55,503 nt of DNA from an uncultured Coriobacteriaceae bacterium (GCA_902791035.1 CADAUA010000005.1:147227-202729); one strand, 5' to 3'. Positions 1-9,973 are shown, counted from the stretch's first letter. Translations and numbers: made by a program. The notes: generated by a model from the sequence alone, not told the origin.

Positions 1-172
1 GTTAGCACCGCGGGACCGCACGTTTGCCCGCCGCCGGAGCACGTTTGCGGCCCACAAACGGGCAGCCGCCACCGCTGCCCTTATGTCCCGCAAGGCTGCA
101 CGTTTGCCTGTCCCAGCTCCAGCGGCCAGCCCGACAGACCACTGCCCACGTGCGCCAATGTGGTCATCCCAC
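1..172. other. Gene-free start of window with GCACGTTTGC repeats
   Basis: No convincing gene is visible. The decamer GCACGTTTGC occurs three times (18-27, 39-48, 98-107), and an opposing CACAAACG lies near 53. This resembles the other short-repeat intergenic regions of the window. The function is unknown. Confidence 0.5.
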
Positions 173-201
173 GTGACGTGCTCGTCTGCGCACTATATAC
201 T
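173..201 (+). promoter_or_regulatory. Candidate sigma70-type promoter for the DUF4430/ECF operon
   Basis: GTGACG (173-178) and TATACT (196-201) are separated by 17 bp and lie about 200 bp before the first gene. The long leader (about 205-400) contains small hairpins such as GGTGGC/GCCACC near 341-357. I could not match it to a cobalamin riboswitch because no B12 box is visible. The promoter call rests only on hexamer similarity. Confidence 0.35.
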
Positions 202-400
202 CAAGCCGAACTGAAGACGCGAGGGCACGGTTCCAAGCTGCAAGCCTAGGAAAAGGATTCCGGTTCTACTCCGGACGCAAGAGCTGTGTTCGCGGCACGT
301 GGCATCACGGGGATTCTGTCCCGAGACGTCCACAGCTGGGTGGTGGCGCGCAGCCACCGTTCCTGCCTGCCCTCCCGGACTCGAAGAGAGGCGGGCAAAC

Positions 401-3247
401 ATGACGAGAAGACATGACATGCTGGCCAAGCTGCTGGCGGCCACCCTGAGCATCGCGATGGCGCTCTCGGGCATCCCCACGCAGGCGCTCGCGGAGGCCG
501 CGAACCAGCTTGCGACAGCGGCGGCTGACCAGACGGCGGCTGACCAGACGGCGGCTGACCAGACGGACCTTGTTGCCGGGGGCACTGCCGACGCCCCCTC
601 GGACGGGGCCTCCCAGGTTTCGGGCGAGGACGGCACAAACAAGACCATCCAGCCGGTGACCAGCGCGGCGGACGGGGCAAAGGCAGACTCCACTTCAACC
701 ACTGATGCATCGCTGCAGGATTCCGGTGCGAGTGCGTCGGCGGCCCTTCCCCAGGACGTGGCCACCGATTCCTCCGAGGCCCCGGTGCCGCAGGTTTCGG
801 CCAGCGTGTCCGTGGTGGGCGTGGACGCCTTCGGCTCGGCGCAGACCTGGGCCACCGGCACCTACACGGTGGATGAGGGCACCAGCGCCACCGTGGCCAG
901 CAAACAGCTCTTCTCGGCCTCCGGCCTCACCGTCAACGGCTACGACACGGACTACGGCTACTACCTGGACTCCATCGTCTCGCCTGCCACGGGCGAGACC
1001 CTTGGCTGGGACTCCTCCACCGGCCGCTACTGGCAGCTCTTCGTGAACGGCCAGGTGGCCTCGACCGGCGCCGACGGCGTCCTCCTCAAGGACGGCGACT
1101 CCGTGGTCTGGTGCTACTCGGCATGGGGCGAGGCCCTGCCCACGACCGACCAGCGCACCGTCACGGCCAGGATCCGCGTGGTGGGACCCGACGCCGCGAA
1201 CAAGGACTCCAACTGGCTGGCCCTGACCGAGCTCTCGGTCCCCGAGGGCACCACGGCTGCCGACCTCACCGAGCAGGTGCTCTCCGCCGCTGGCCTGGCC
1301 CATGAGTCCAGCAACACCGCCTATGGCTACTACCTCTCCACCATCACCTCGCCCGTCACGGGCGCCGCGCTCGGCTGGGACGAGGCCACGGGCCGCTACT
1401 GGCAACTCTTCGTCAACGGCCAGAGCTCCGACGTGGGTGCCAGCTCCGTGGTTCTCAAGGCCGGCGACGTGATCTCCTGGCAGTACAGCCCCTACGGCGC
1501 CTCCGTCTCCACGCCCACGGACGTGGCCACCAACCCCGACGCCCCCAGGCCCAGCTACGACGCCGCCTGGCCCAGCTACAGGGGTCCCGACGACGGCACC
1601 ACCACCGCGGCCACGCCCACCAAGGGTGCCGAGGCAACCTGGACGCAGTCCATGAACCCGGCCTCCTCCGGCATGGACTGGGCCAACTGCTCCGATCCCA
1701 TCGTCGTGAACGGCAACGTCTACCTGGCCGTGAACGACCAGCTCCAGATCCGCGACGGAGCGACCGGCGAGGTCAAGGCCACGGCCCAGCTCGCGGGATC
1801 CATCGGGTACTTCTCGCGCATCGCCTACGCTGGGGGCCTGGTGCTGGTGCCGCTCGAGGACGGGCGCCTGCAGGCCATCACCGCCACGACGGACAAGCCC
1901 GAGACCGTCTGGGTCACGGGCTCGCTCACGGCGGACGCCGAGAACCCCCAGCACTCCTTCTCGACCATCCTGGTGCGCAACAACCACGCCTACCTCGGCA
2001 CCACCACGTCCGCGCCCGGCGAGGGCGGCTGGCTCCTGTCGGTGGACCTGGCCGACGGCGCCTCGGCCCGCGTGGCCAGCGGTTCCGGCTACTACTGGGC
2101 CGGCCTGGCCTCCGTCGGTACTAACGTCGTGGTGGCCGAGGAGTCCGGTCGCGTGACGGTGAGAAGTGCCGCCACGCTGGCCGAGCTGGGCCACCTGGAC
2201 CTGGGCGCCGAGGTGCGCAGCGGCGTGGCCGCGGGTGGCGACGGTGCCACGGCCTACGTGGTCACGCTCGACGGCACCCTCCACAAGCTGGCCGTCGGTG
2301 CGGACGGCTCGCTCTCCGAGCTGGGCAGCGTGCGCTTTGCCAACTATTCCACGAGCACGCCCACGGTGGCCGACGGCAAGGTCTACGTGGGTGGTGGCTC
2401 CAAGAGCTTTGCCGGCGAGGGCGGCATCTACGTGATCGACGCCCAGACCATGACCGTGACCTCCAGCGCGACCAAGCTGGCCTCCGGCGAGTCCCTGCCG
2501 GGCGACGTCAAGAGCGCGCCGCTCGTGGCCACGGGCGAGGGTGGCGTGCGGGTCTACTTCACCAGCAACGGCAAGCCGGGCGGCGTGTACGCTTGGAAGC
2601 CGGGTGACGCCACGGTGACCCTCATGTACCTGCCCGAGGCGGCCGCGCAGAACTACTCGACCTCCTCGGTGGCCGCGGACGCGGACGGCTCGCTCTACTA
2701 CACCAACGACTCGGGCACCCTCTTCAAGCTGGCCGCGAAAGACAAGACCCCGCCGCAGGAGCTCCCCAAGGACGGCGGGGACGACACACCGGACAACCCC
2801 GACACGCCGGATGGGCCCGATACCCCCATTGACCCCTCGAACGGCAACGGCGGCGCGACCAACGACGGCAACGGCGCTACCCCGCGTCGCGACCTGCCCA
2901 GCTGGGCCAAGGCCGGCACGAGCACCCCTTCCCAGGTGACCACCGCCACTCCCGCCGGCAACGGCTCTGATGCTGGTGCGGGTGACGCCGGCTCCGGCGA
3001 TGCCACCACTCCCGTGGCAACCACGACGACCACCACGCCCGAGGCCACCACGACGACCACCACGACGACCACCTCGAACGGCGGCGGAACCACCACGACC
3101 GAGGCGACGACCACCGGTGCCGACGTGGCCACCGCAGAGGACGGCGGGCTTCCCGTCTGGCCCATCGTGGGCATGGTGCTGGCAGCGGCCCTCATCCTCT
3201 TCCTGATCCTGGCCAAGCGCCGTCGCAACAAGGACGAGGAGGCATAG
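401..3247 (+). CDS. Surface-anchored DUF4430 / PQQ-like beta-propeller protein
   Basis: An exported 948-residue protein. I chose ATG 401 because it begins a clear signal peptide (charged MTRRHDM, hydrophobic core, cleavage near ALAEA); an in-frame GTG at 299 gives an implausible N-terminus. After a low-complexity stretch with a triplicated ADQTA repeat come two DUF4430-like domains (about residues 137-245 and 254-365, each with a GRYWQLFVNGQ motif), then PQQ-like beta-propeller repeats (about 410-780). A Pro/Asp linker and a Thr-rich stalk follow, then one membrane helix (about 916-937) ending KRRRNKDEEA. DUF4430 is the transcobalamin C-terminal-like domain, known from cobalamin carriers and ECF-linked surface proteins. 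It is probably a wall- or membrane-tethered ligand-capture protein for the ECF importer encoded next. Ligand identity is inferred. Confidence 0.75.
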   Translation: MTRRHDMLAKLLAATLSIAMALSGIPTQALAEAANQLATAAADQTAADQTAADQTDLVAGGTADAPSDGASQVSGEDGTNKTIQPVTSAADGAKADSTSTTDASLQDSGASASAALPQDVATDSSEAPVPQVSASVSVVGVDAFGSAQTWATGTYTVDEGTSATVASKQLFSASGLTVNGYDTDYGYYLDSIVSPATGETLGWDSSTGRYWQLFVNGQVASTGADGVLLKDGDSVVWCYSAWGEALPTTDQRTVTARIRVVGPDAANKDSNWLALTELSVPEGTTAADLTEQVLSAAGLAHESSNTAYGYYLSTITSPVTGAALGWDEATGRYWQLFVNGQSSDVGASSVVLKAGDVISWQYSPYGASVSTPTDVATNPDAPRPSYDAAWPSYRGPDDGTTTAATPTKGAEATWTQSMNPASSGMDWANCSDPIVVNGNVYLAVNDQLQIRDGATGEVKATAQLAGSIGYFSRIAYAGGLVLVPLEDGRLQAITATTDKPETVWVTGSLTADAENPQHSFSTILVRNNHAYLGTTTSAPGEGGWLLSVDLADGASARVASGSGYYWAGLASVGTNVVVAEESGRVTVRSAATLAELGHLDLGAEVRSGVAAGGDGATAYVVTLDGTLHKLAVGADGSLSELGSVRFANYSTSTPTVADGKVYVGGGSKSFAGEGGIYVIDAQTMTVTSSATKLASGESLPGDVKSAPLVATGEGGVRVYFTSNGKPGGVYAWKPGDATVTLMYLPEAAAQNYSTSSVAADADGSLYYTNDSGTLFKLAAKDKTPPQELPKDGGDDTPDNPDTPDGPDTPIDPSNGNGGATNDGNGATPRRDLPSWAKAGTSTPSQVTTATPAGNGSDAGAGDAGSGDATTPVATTTTTTPEATTTTTTTTTSNGGGTTTTEATTTGADVATAEDGGLPVWPIVGMVLAAALILFLILAKRRRNKDEEA

Positions 3248-4108
3248 GTGGCTGCCAGCCAGAACCATGGCAGTCCGAACGGAGCCCGGGGCCCATGGCG
3301 TCCCGGGCGCGTCGTACTTGTCGCCGTGGCGGCGCTCGTCTTCGCCTTCTGTGCCTGGGCGGAGTCCCGCTACCTGGCGGGGGAGGACCCGCTCGCGCTT
3401 GTCTCGGGGTCGGGCGCGCTCGCCACTACCGAGGAGGCCCAGGCCGCAGGCGACGCGGCAGATGGTGCGGAGGACGATGCCGAGCCGACGGAGGAAGGAG
3501 CGACCGGGGCCGAGACAGGCGACGCGGAGGCCGACGCGACGGCGGACTCTGCCACGACCGATACCGCCGCGGAAGACGCGCCCTCCACGTCTACGGATGC
3601 GGAGACCTCGGACAACAAGGACGGGACTGCCGCGAGCTCGCCGACCAGTCCCGGTCCCGGCAGCTCGGCTCCGTCGGGCACCGGTGGCTCTGGGAGCGCA
3701 GGCTCCGGTGGCGGGTCCGGGTCGGGCGGCTCGGGTGCCGGTTCGAGCTCCGGCTCGGGTTCAGACACCGGCTCCTCCAGCACGGGTACCGGCTCGGGCT
3801 CTTCGGGTTCGAGCGCTTCTCACCAGTCCTCAACCATCACGGTCACGGTCAGCGTGAACGGGGCGAGCCGCAGCGTCTCTGTGCCCAAGGGGTCGAGCGC
3901 CCTCACCGCCACGTGCGCGGGCTTCTCGGTGACCGCTACTGCCAACCCCTATGGGAGCGGCAGCTGGGTCTGGGTGATCGACGGCACGGGCACGGTGGAC
4001 GAGAGGTCCCACGGCTGGGTCTACACCGTGGACGGGGTCAGTCCCAGCGTGATGAGCGACGAGTACCCGGTGTCGGACGGGTCGACCGTGGTGTGGACCT
4101 ATGTCTAG
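3248..4108 (+). CDS. Membrane-anchored DUF4430 protein
   Basis: 286 residues starting at GTG 3248, with GAGGAGG ideally placed just upstream and only the preceding stop between. An N-terminal hydrophobic helix (about 22-40) should anchor it outside the membrane. A very long acidic and then Ser/Gly-rich linker (about 55-195) leads to one C-terminal DUF4430 domain (about 198-286), with the paired motifs GSWVWVIDGTG and HGWVYTVDG. The layout, a tether plus a small ligand-binding head, fits a substrate-delivery protein working with the larger DUF4430 protein upstream and the ECF genes downstream. Its last 8 bases overlap the ecfT start, so translational coupling is likely. The cobalamin-type ligand is inferred from the domain family. 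Confidence 0.7.
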   Translation: MAASQNHGSPNGARGPWRPGRVVLVAVAALVFAFCAWAESRYLAGEDPLALVSGSGALATTEEAQAAGDAADGAEDDAEPTEEGATGAETGDAEADATADSATTDTAAEDAPSTSTDAETSDNKDGTAASSPTSPGPGSSAPSGTGGSGSAGSGGGSGSGGSGAGSSSGSGSDTGSSSTGTGSGSSGSSASHQSSTITVTVSVNGASRSVSVPKGSSALTATCAGFSVTATANPYGSGSWVWVIDGTGTVDERSHGWVYTVDGVSPSVMSDEYPVSDGSTVVWTYV

Positions 4109-5054
4109 GGTCGCGACTCCCGACGCGGTGGCTGGGACCTGCGCGGAGGACCCTTGCGAGGGCGGTGGCGTCCGCCCGGCCGAGGACGCCCGTGCGCTCT
4201 TTCTGGACACCGTGCACCCCGCCGCGTCCGCCGTGCTCGTGTGCGGCGTGGTGCTGGCCACCATGCTGGTGGTGCAGCCCGTATGTGTGGGGCTCTCGCT
4301 CGTAGGGGCGCTTGCCTGCTCGCTCGTGGTGCGGGGTGCGGCAGCCACGCTCCGCGGCCTGCGCTGGCAGCTCCCCCTGCTGGCTCTCGTGTGTCTGGCC
4401 AACCCCCTCTTCGTGGGACAGGGCACGACGCTCCTGGCCCAGTGGGGGCCGGTCAGCGTGTATGCGGAGAGCCTGGCCTACGGCGCCACCATGGGCTGCC
4501 TCATGGTGGCCTCGGTGCTCTGGCTCGAGTGCGCGGCGCGCATCCTCACCCAGGATCGCCTGTGGGACCTCTCGGCCCGAAGCCTGCCGGTCACGGCACT
4601 CGTGGCATCCATGGCGGCGCACCTGGTGCCGCAGCTCATGCGCCGGTCCCAGACGGTGCGCCAGACGCTCGCCGCCTGCACGGCCTCGGGGCAGACGGCG
4701 CCCCAGGGCCAGGCGGGGCGCGTGGCCGTGTCGGGCGTCCTTCTGGGCTGGGCCCTGGAGGACTCGCTCGAGCGGTCGGATGCCATGCGGGCCCGCGGCT
4801 GGGGCGCGCGGGAGGTGCGGACGCGCTACCGGCGGGTGCGCATGGGCGCAGGCGACGTGGCTGCGCTCGTGGTCCTGGTGCCCCTGGTCGTGGTCGCGCT
4901 TGCCCTGGGGCTGGTGGCCGCGGGACAGTGGGCCTTCTATCCCACCATGCCGCACCTGGTGGCTTGGTGGGGCTACGTGCCCTACGGGCTCCTCATGGCC
5001 CTCCCGGCTGTGGCGGAGCTCGTGGGCTGGCTGCGCTGGGAGGTGCTGCGATGA
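4101..5054 (+). CDS. ecfT: ECF transporter transmembrane subunit EcfT
   Basis: 317 residues. It is the energy-coupling membrane subunit that links the two ATPase domains to the substrate-binding S component. Several hydrophobic helices are visible, and the coupling-helix region carries the family signature SDAMRARGWGA (about residues 226-236), matching the Ala-Arg-Gly motifs of EcfT proteins. The start ATG 4101 overlaps the previous stop by 8 bp, and its stop overlaps the next ATG (ATGA), so this is a tight operon. The N-terminus is about 40 residues longer than usual and polar; an internal start is possible. Confidence 0.85.
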   Translation: MSRVATPDAVAGTCAEDPCEGGGVRPAEDARALFLDTVHPAASAVLVCGVVLATMLVVQPVCVGLSLVGALACSLVVRGAAATLRGLRWQLPLLALVCLANPLFVGQGTTLLAQWGPVSVYAESLAYGATMGCLMVASVLWLECAARILTQDRLWDLSARSLPVTALVASMAAHLVPQLMRRSQTVRQTLAACTASGQTAPQGQAGRVAVSGVLLGWALEDSLERSDAMRARGWGAREVRTRYRRVRMGAGDVAALVVLVPLVVVALALGLVAAGQWAFYPTMPHLVAWWGYVPYGLLMALPAVAELVGWLRWEVLR

Positions 5055-6520
5055 GGGCTGACGCGCGGGGCAACGAGGGCAACAAGGTCGACCTCGCCCT
5101 GGAGGTCTCGCACCTGTCCTTCTCGTATGCGGCGGCCTTGCCGGCCGAGAACGCGGACGGCCGTGCCTCGGCCGCGTTGCCGGAGGTTCTGCACGACGTG
5201 AGCCTGACCGTGCCCCGTGGTGCCTTCTGCCTCCTGGTGGGACCCACGGGCTGCGGCAAGACGACCCTCCTGCGTCTCTGCAAGCCCGAGCTGGCTCCGG
5301 TGGGGGAGCGCTTGGGCGAGATCCGCGTGCTGGGACGGGACGTGGACGAGCTTGCGCGCGACCCCGTCCGGTCCGCGACCAGCGTGGGCTACGTGGCCCA
5401 GGACCCCGAGAACCAGATAGTGTGCGACACCGTATGGCGCGAGATGGCCTTCGGCCTGGAGAGCGTGGGCATCCCGGAGCCCGAGATGCGCCGTCGCGTG
5501 GCCGAGACCTGCTACTACCTGGGCATGGAGCCCTGGTTCCGCGCCAGCACGTCCGAGCTCTCGGGCGGGCGCAAGCAGGTGCTGGCCCTGGCCTCGGCGC
5601 TGGCCATGCGACCTGGGCTGCTCCTCTTGGACGAGCCCACGTCCATGCTGGACCCGGTGGCCGAGCGGACCTTCCTCTCGCTCCTGGAGCACGCCAACCG
5701 CGAGCTGGGCGTCACCGTGGTCGTGGCCACCCACCGCCCTGACCCCATGGCCCCCTACGCCACCCAGACCCTCTCGCTGCCCGGCCTGGCTGGCACGGAG
5801 GTGCCGGGGCGGGGGCACGACGCGCCCCTGCCCTCCGCTGCGGGCGTCTCTGGGGCGGATGACGTGGTGGAGCTGCGCGACGTGTGGTACCGCTACGCGA
5901 GGACGGCCCCCTGGGTCCTACGCGGCGCCAGCCTCGACCTGCACGCGGGCCAGGTCCGCGCCATGATCGGTGGCAACGGGTCGGGCAAGTCCACCCTCCT
6001 GCGCCTGGCGGCCGGCGTGGCGCGGCCCCAGCGGGGCCGGGTGCGCAACCTCGCGGCGGCAAGCCAGGCCCTCCTGCCCCAGGAGCCCAAGGCCCTTCTC
6101 TCCAAGGAGACGGTGCGCGACGAGCTCATGGCCTGGTCGGCAACCGCGGGATACGCAGACAAGGACGCGCGTGCCGCCATGGAGCGCCTGCGTCTGGGTC
6201 CTGAGCTCCTGGACCGCCATCCCTACGACCTCTCGGGAGGCCAGCAGCAGCTCCTGGCCCTGGCCAAGCTCCTGCTGGCCCGCCCGCGCCTGCTCCTGCT
6301 CGACGAGCCCACCAAGGGGCTGGACGCGGCGGCGCGAGACGCCGCAGCGCAGGCCATCCGCCAGGCGGCAGCCTCAGGCGCGGCCGTCCTTATCGCCACG
6401 CACGACATGGACCTCGTGCGCGCCACGGCCCACGAGGTCACCATGCTCTTTGACGGACAGGACCAGGTGAGCGAGCCCACGACGGACTTCCTGGCCGCCT
6501 CCTGGCTCTGGCGGGGGTGA
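5051..6520 (+). CDS. ecfA: ECF transporter fused ATPase (EcfA-EcfA' in one chain)
   Basis: 489 residues containing two complete ABC ATPase domains. Domain 1 has Walker A GPTGCGKTT (about residue 64), signature LSGGR (about 170) and Walker B LLLLDEPTS. Domain 2 has GGNGSGKST (about 307), LSGGQ (about 393) and LLLLDEPTK. ECF transporters normally use two separate ATPases (EcfA1/EcfA2); here they are joined by a roughly 35-residue linker rich in Gly/Ala/Pro. ATG 5051 overlaps the ecfT stop. A longer in-frame opening upstream (from 4154) is ecfT read in another frame. It powers uptake through EcfT together with the EcfS encoded at 7133. Confidence 0.9.
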   Translation: MRADARGNEGNKVDLALEVSHLSFSYAAALPAENADGRASAALPEVLHDVSLTVPRGAFCLLVGPTGCGKTTLLRLCKPELAPVGERLGEIRVLGRDVDELARDPVRSATSVGYVAQDPENQIVCDTVWREMAFGLESVGIPEPEMRRRVAETCYYLGMEPWFRASTSELSGGRKQVLALASALAMRPGLLLLDEPTSMLDPVAERTFLSLLEHANRELGVTVVVATHRPDPMAPYATQTLSLPGLAGTEVPGRGHDAPLPSAAGVSGADDVVELRDVWYRYARTAPWVLRGASLDLHAGQVRAMIGGNGSGKSTLLRLAAGVARPQRGRVRNLAAASQALLPQEPKALLSKETVRDELMAWSATAGYADKDARAAMERLRLGPELLDRHPYDLSGGQQQLLALAKLLLARPRLLLLDEPTKGLDAAARDAAAQAIRQAAASGAAVLIATHDMDLVRATAHEVTMLFDGQDQVSEPTTDFLAASWLWRG

Positions 6521-6600
6521 GGGGCGTGCAGACAAGCCCCCTCCGGTCCCGACCCGTGGTGGCGCGGCACGTGCGCCCCGAGCTCCCGGCCCCTGCGGCC

Positions 6601-7026
6601 CTAGAACTCCAGGAAGGGCTGCTCCACGTAGCCGGCATCCTCGAGCTCGTCCTCGTCGGGGTCATCGAGCAGGACGTCCTCGCCGTCCACCTGGTCGGCC
6701 CAGGAGTAGGCGGTGGCGGCGTCGGCCTCGTCGCTCTCGGGCAGGGCGGCCGTGATGGAGCAGAGGCCGTCCACGGCGGGGACGATCTTCTGCCACTGCA
6801 CGAGCACGGGCTCGGTGGGCGTGCCCTCGAACTCGGCCAGGGAGTCCAGGTAGATCTTGCCCGCACCGTCCAGGAGGTCGCCCTCGGTGCGGATCTGCTC
6901 GAACATGTCGGCGAACTTGGCCAGTGCCTCGTCGGCGTCCTCGGCCTCCACCACGCAGGGCATGAGGCAGAAGTTGTCCTTGGAGTCGGTGTCGTCGTTG
7001 TAGCTGAAGTTGCCGATGTACAGCAT
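6601..7026 (-). CDS. Small acidic conserved-type hypothetical protein
   Basis: 141 residues on the reverse strand between the ATPase and the S component of the ECF system, interrupting the operon. It starts MLYIGNFSYNDD and has a strongly acidic C-terminal third ending VEQPFLEF, with no membrane segment or signal peptide. Codon use is like the neighbouring genes and the frame is cleanly open, so it is probably real. I do not recognise a family. A regulatory or moonlighting role near the transporter is possible but nothing in the sequence shows it. Confidence 0.6.
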   Translation of the reverse strand: MLYIGNFSYNDDTDSKDNFCLMPCVVEAEDADEALAKFADMFEQIRTEGDLLDGAGKIYLDSLAEFEGTPTEPVLVQWQKIVPAVDGLCSITAALPESDEADAATAYSWADQVDGEDVLLDDPDEDELEDAGYVEQPFLEF

Positions 7027-7132
7027 GCGTGCTCCTCACCTCGTGGACGCAGGGCCCCAACGCCTAGACTGTACCGCGTGGCGCGGCGGTCGGGCCGGGG
7101 TTTGCCGCGAGCGGCCGGAGGGAGGGCGTGCG

Positions 7133-7906
7133 TTGGGTGCTAGGACGCGACGGGTGGCAGACAAGCGCAACAACGAGCGCGACGATAGGCCCGCCGGCAA
7201 GCCCACCAACGAGCCCGCTAGCCCCTGGCGGATGGCGGAGCCCCTCGCCCTCGCGGGCGTCCCGGCGGCCCTTCTCGCCTGCGCCGCGACCGGTACGGAC
7301 GCGGCCGGCGGCCTCACGCTGTTCGCCACCGTGGCCTGCGTGCTCCTCATGCTGGTGGGCTTCGAGCGGGAGCGGCCGGCGCTGCGCCAGGTCATGCCCA
7401 CGGCGGTGCTCTCGGCCATGGCGGCAGCGGGGCGGATCCTCTTTGCTCCGATACCGGACGTCAAGCCTGTCTCGGCCATAGCCATCGTGGCGGGCGCCAC
7501 GCTGGGGCGGCGGTCGGGCTTCGTCGTGGGGGCGCTCGCGGCCCTTCTCTCCAACGCCTTCTTTGGCCAGGGGGCTTGGACGCCCTGGCAGATGTACGGC
7601 TGGGGCATGGTGGGCTGGCTGGGTGGCGTGCTGGCCGAGCGGGGCTGGCTGGCCGACGGGCCGCACCTGGGCGCGCGGCTCTCCGCCCTGGGTGTGGCCA
7701 GCGGGCTCTTCTACGGGCTGGTGCTCAACGGCTGGTACGTGATCGCCTACGTGCGGCCGCTTGCGTGGCCGGGGGTCCTTGCGGCCTTTGCTGCGGGGCT
7801 CCCGCTGGACCTGGTGCACGGGGTGGCCACGGCCGGTTTTCTCGCTGCCATCTGGTTGCCATGGCGACGCCAGATCCGTCGCGTCGTGGGAAAGTACGGG
7901 CTGTAG
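7133..7906 (+). CDS. ECF transporter S component (substrate-binding membrane subunit), probably corrinoid-type
   Basis: 257 residues from TTG 7133, chosen because GGAGGGAGGG (7117-7126) sits 6 bp upstream; GTG 7154 is an alternative. A polar N-terminus of about 30 residues is followed by six or so hydrophobic helices. The core PTAVLSAMAAAGRILF...PDVKPVSAIAIVAG and GQGAWTPWQMYGWG are typical of the ECF S-component branch often found next to DUF4430 proteins and includes CbrT-like cobalamin binders. It completes the EcfT/EcfA module upstream despite the intervening reverse-strand gene. The substrate is inferred, not shown. Confidence 0.75.
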   Translation: MGARTRRVADKRNNERDDRPAGKPTNEPASPWRMAEPLALAGVPAALLACAATGTDAAGGLTLFATVACVLLMLVGFERERPALRQVMPTAVLSAMAAAGRILFAPIPDVKPVSAIAIVAGATLGRRSGFVVGALAALLSNAFFGQGAWTPWQMYGWGMVGWLGGVLAERGWLADGPHLGARLSALGVASGLFYGLVLNGWYVIAYVRPLAWPGVLAAFAAGLPLDLVHGVATAGFLAAIWLPWRRQIRRVVGKYGL

Positions 7907-8033
7907 GGCCTTATCTTACTTGGAGCACGGGCGCTCTTGGGCGTCACACGTGAAGAATGGCGCCGACACTTCCATTTGGGCCGGAGATTTTGTATCGTAA
8001 TAACGTTTTCGGCACAGAAACGAAGGGGTACCA

Positions 8034-8837
<804 letters not shown>

Positions 8838-8871
8838 TCCTCGCAGCTCGCGTCTCATAGGCTGGCACATG

Positions 8872-8901
8872 GGCGGCACCCCAATGGGGTGCCGCCTTTT
8901 T
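8872..8901 (+). terminator. Intrinsic terminator of yebC
   Basis: A perfect 11-bp stem, GGCGGCACCCC (8872-8882) with GGGGTGCCGCC (8886-8896), a 3-nt loop, then five T. A near copy of the hairpin without a T-run lies at 9019-9046 (GGGCGGCATCCC/GGGGTGCCGCCC). Confidence 0.85.
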
Positions 8902-8916
8902 CTTCGCAGGGGGGTC

Positions 8917-8992
8917 AACACAGGGGGTACTCCCCTGTGTTTCCCCCCTGTGTTGCGGGGGGTCCGGAACACAGGGGAGTACCCCCTGTGTT
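8917..8992. repeat. Paired GGTACTCCC palindromes (inverted pair)
   Basis: Two 25-bp near-palindromes with core GGGGGTACTCCCC, at 8917-8941 and 8968-8992. The second is the exact reverse complement of the first, spaced by 26 bp, so the whole can fold into one long hairpin. The same architecture recurs between leuA and leuC (18884-18939). The 8838-9146 gap otherwise holds the yebC terminator, its second hairpin copy and the amaP ribosome-binding site. Confidence 0.8.
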
Positions 8993-9146
8993 TGCTTGTG
9001 ACATGGATCGACGCATGAGGGCGGCATCCCATTCGGGGTGCCGCCCTTGTCCACAGGCGCCCTCGCACTGATTCATGTCCCGTCCAAGGGGTATCCTCAC
9101 TCTTAGTCACAGGGCCTCAAGGGCCACGTAGACGGGAGGCCTTCGG

Positions 9147-9971
9147 ATGTCCGGATTCAGGCGGTTCTTCACGGGAGTGTTCGCGCTGGTGGGGCTCTTT
9201 GCCACCGCGGCCTGCGCGCTCACCATCTTCGGGCCCTGGCGCGACCAGGCCATGGTCCTCTTCGCCATCAGCGAGTACGCCCAGGCAGTCGAGGCCTGCC
9301 TCCTCGTGCTGGCCGTAGGGCTTCTTGCCATGCTGCTCCGCGCGATCTTCTCGCGCCAGGTCAAGGTCGTGGAGGTAGGCACCGTGGATGGGGGCACCAT
9401 CAGCGTCACGCGCGACGCCATCGCGGCCCAGGCCACCCACATCGTGGAGAAGGACGGCACCTGCTCGGCCAGCAAGGTGCGTGTGAAGGCGAAGAAGCGC
9501 GGCAACGTGCGCGTGTACGTGCGCGTGCTGCCGCATTCCACCGTGGACGTGGTGACCAAGGGCGAGCAGCTCCACGCGGAGCTGGCCGAGGGCCTGCGCG
9601 CCGTCTGCGGCGACAAGGTCCGCGACGTGAGCCTGGAGTTCGTGGAGCCCGAGGCCGTGACCACGGCCATCGTGGCGCCGGATGCCACGGCTTCGGGCGA
9701 GGTCTCGGTGCCGGTCGCCCCGGCGCCGACGCCGGCGGCGTACGAGCCCGAGGGCCACGAGCCTGAGGACTCTGGGTCCGAGGACTATGCACCCGAGGGC
9801 TACGAGCCTGGTGAGGCGCCCACCGAGGTCCTGGGCGTGCCCGCAGGGGAGCCCGAGGACGTCCGCTCCTCCGAGATCACGGTCCCCATGGGCGGGACGC
9901 AGCGCATGGCGGTTCCCGTGGACGACGTGAGCGATGCAGACGCAGCCACCCCCGATGGTGAGGAGGCCTAG
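9147..9971 (+). CDS. amaP: Alkaline shock response membrane anchor protein AmaP-like
   Basis: 274 residues. Two N-terminal transmembrane helices (about 7-29 and 45-68) are followed by a cytoplasmic alpha/beta domain with a conserved region VKVRVKAKKRGNVRVYVRV and a long acidic Pro/Glu-rich tail (about 185-274) with EPEGHEPE/YAPEGYEPG repeats. In Gram-positives AmaP tethers the Asp23 protein to the membrane during envelope or alkaline stress. GGGAGG precedes ATG 9147. Next come DUF2273 and asp23, the usual partners, which supports the call. The repetitive acidic tail is longer than the family norm. Confidence 0.82.
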   Translation: MSGFRRFFTGVFALVGLFATAACALTIFGPWRDQAMVLFAISEYAQAVEACLLVLAVGLLAMLLRAIFSRQVKVVEVGTVDGGTISVTRDAIAAQATHIVEKDGTCSASKVRVKAKKRGNVRVYVRVLPHSTVDVVTKGEQLHAELAEGLRAVCGDKVRDVSLEFVEPEAVTTAIVAPDATASGEVSVPVAPAPTPAAYEPEGHEPEDSGSEDYAPEGYEPGEAPTEVLGVPAGEPEDVRSSEITVPMGGTQRMAVPVDDVSDADAATPDGEEA

Positions 9972-9973
9972 CC

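Noticed and set aside
205-400. Cobalamin riboswitch before the DUF4430/ECF operon
   Set aside because: No B12 box or conserved core was found in the leader, only short generic hairpins.
695-3268. 857-codon reverse-strand frame
   Set aside because: It shadows the DUF4430/propeller gene and shows no motif.
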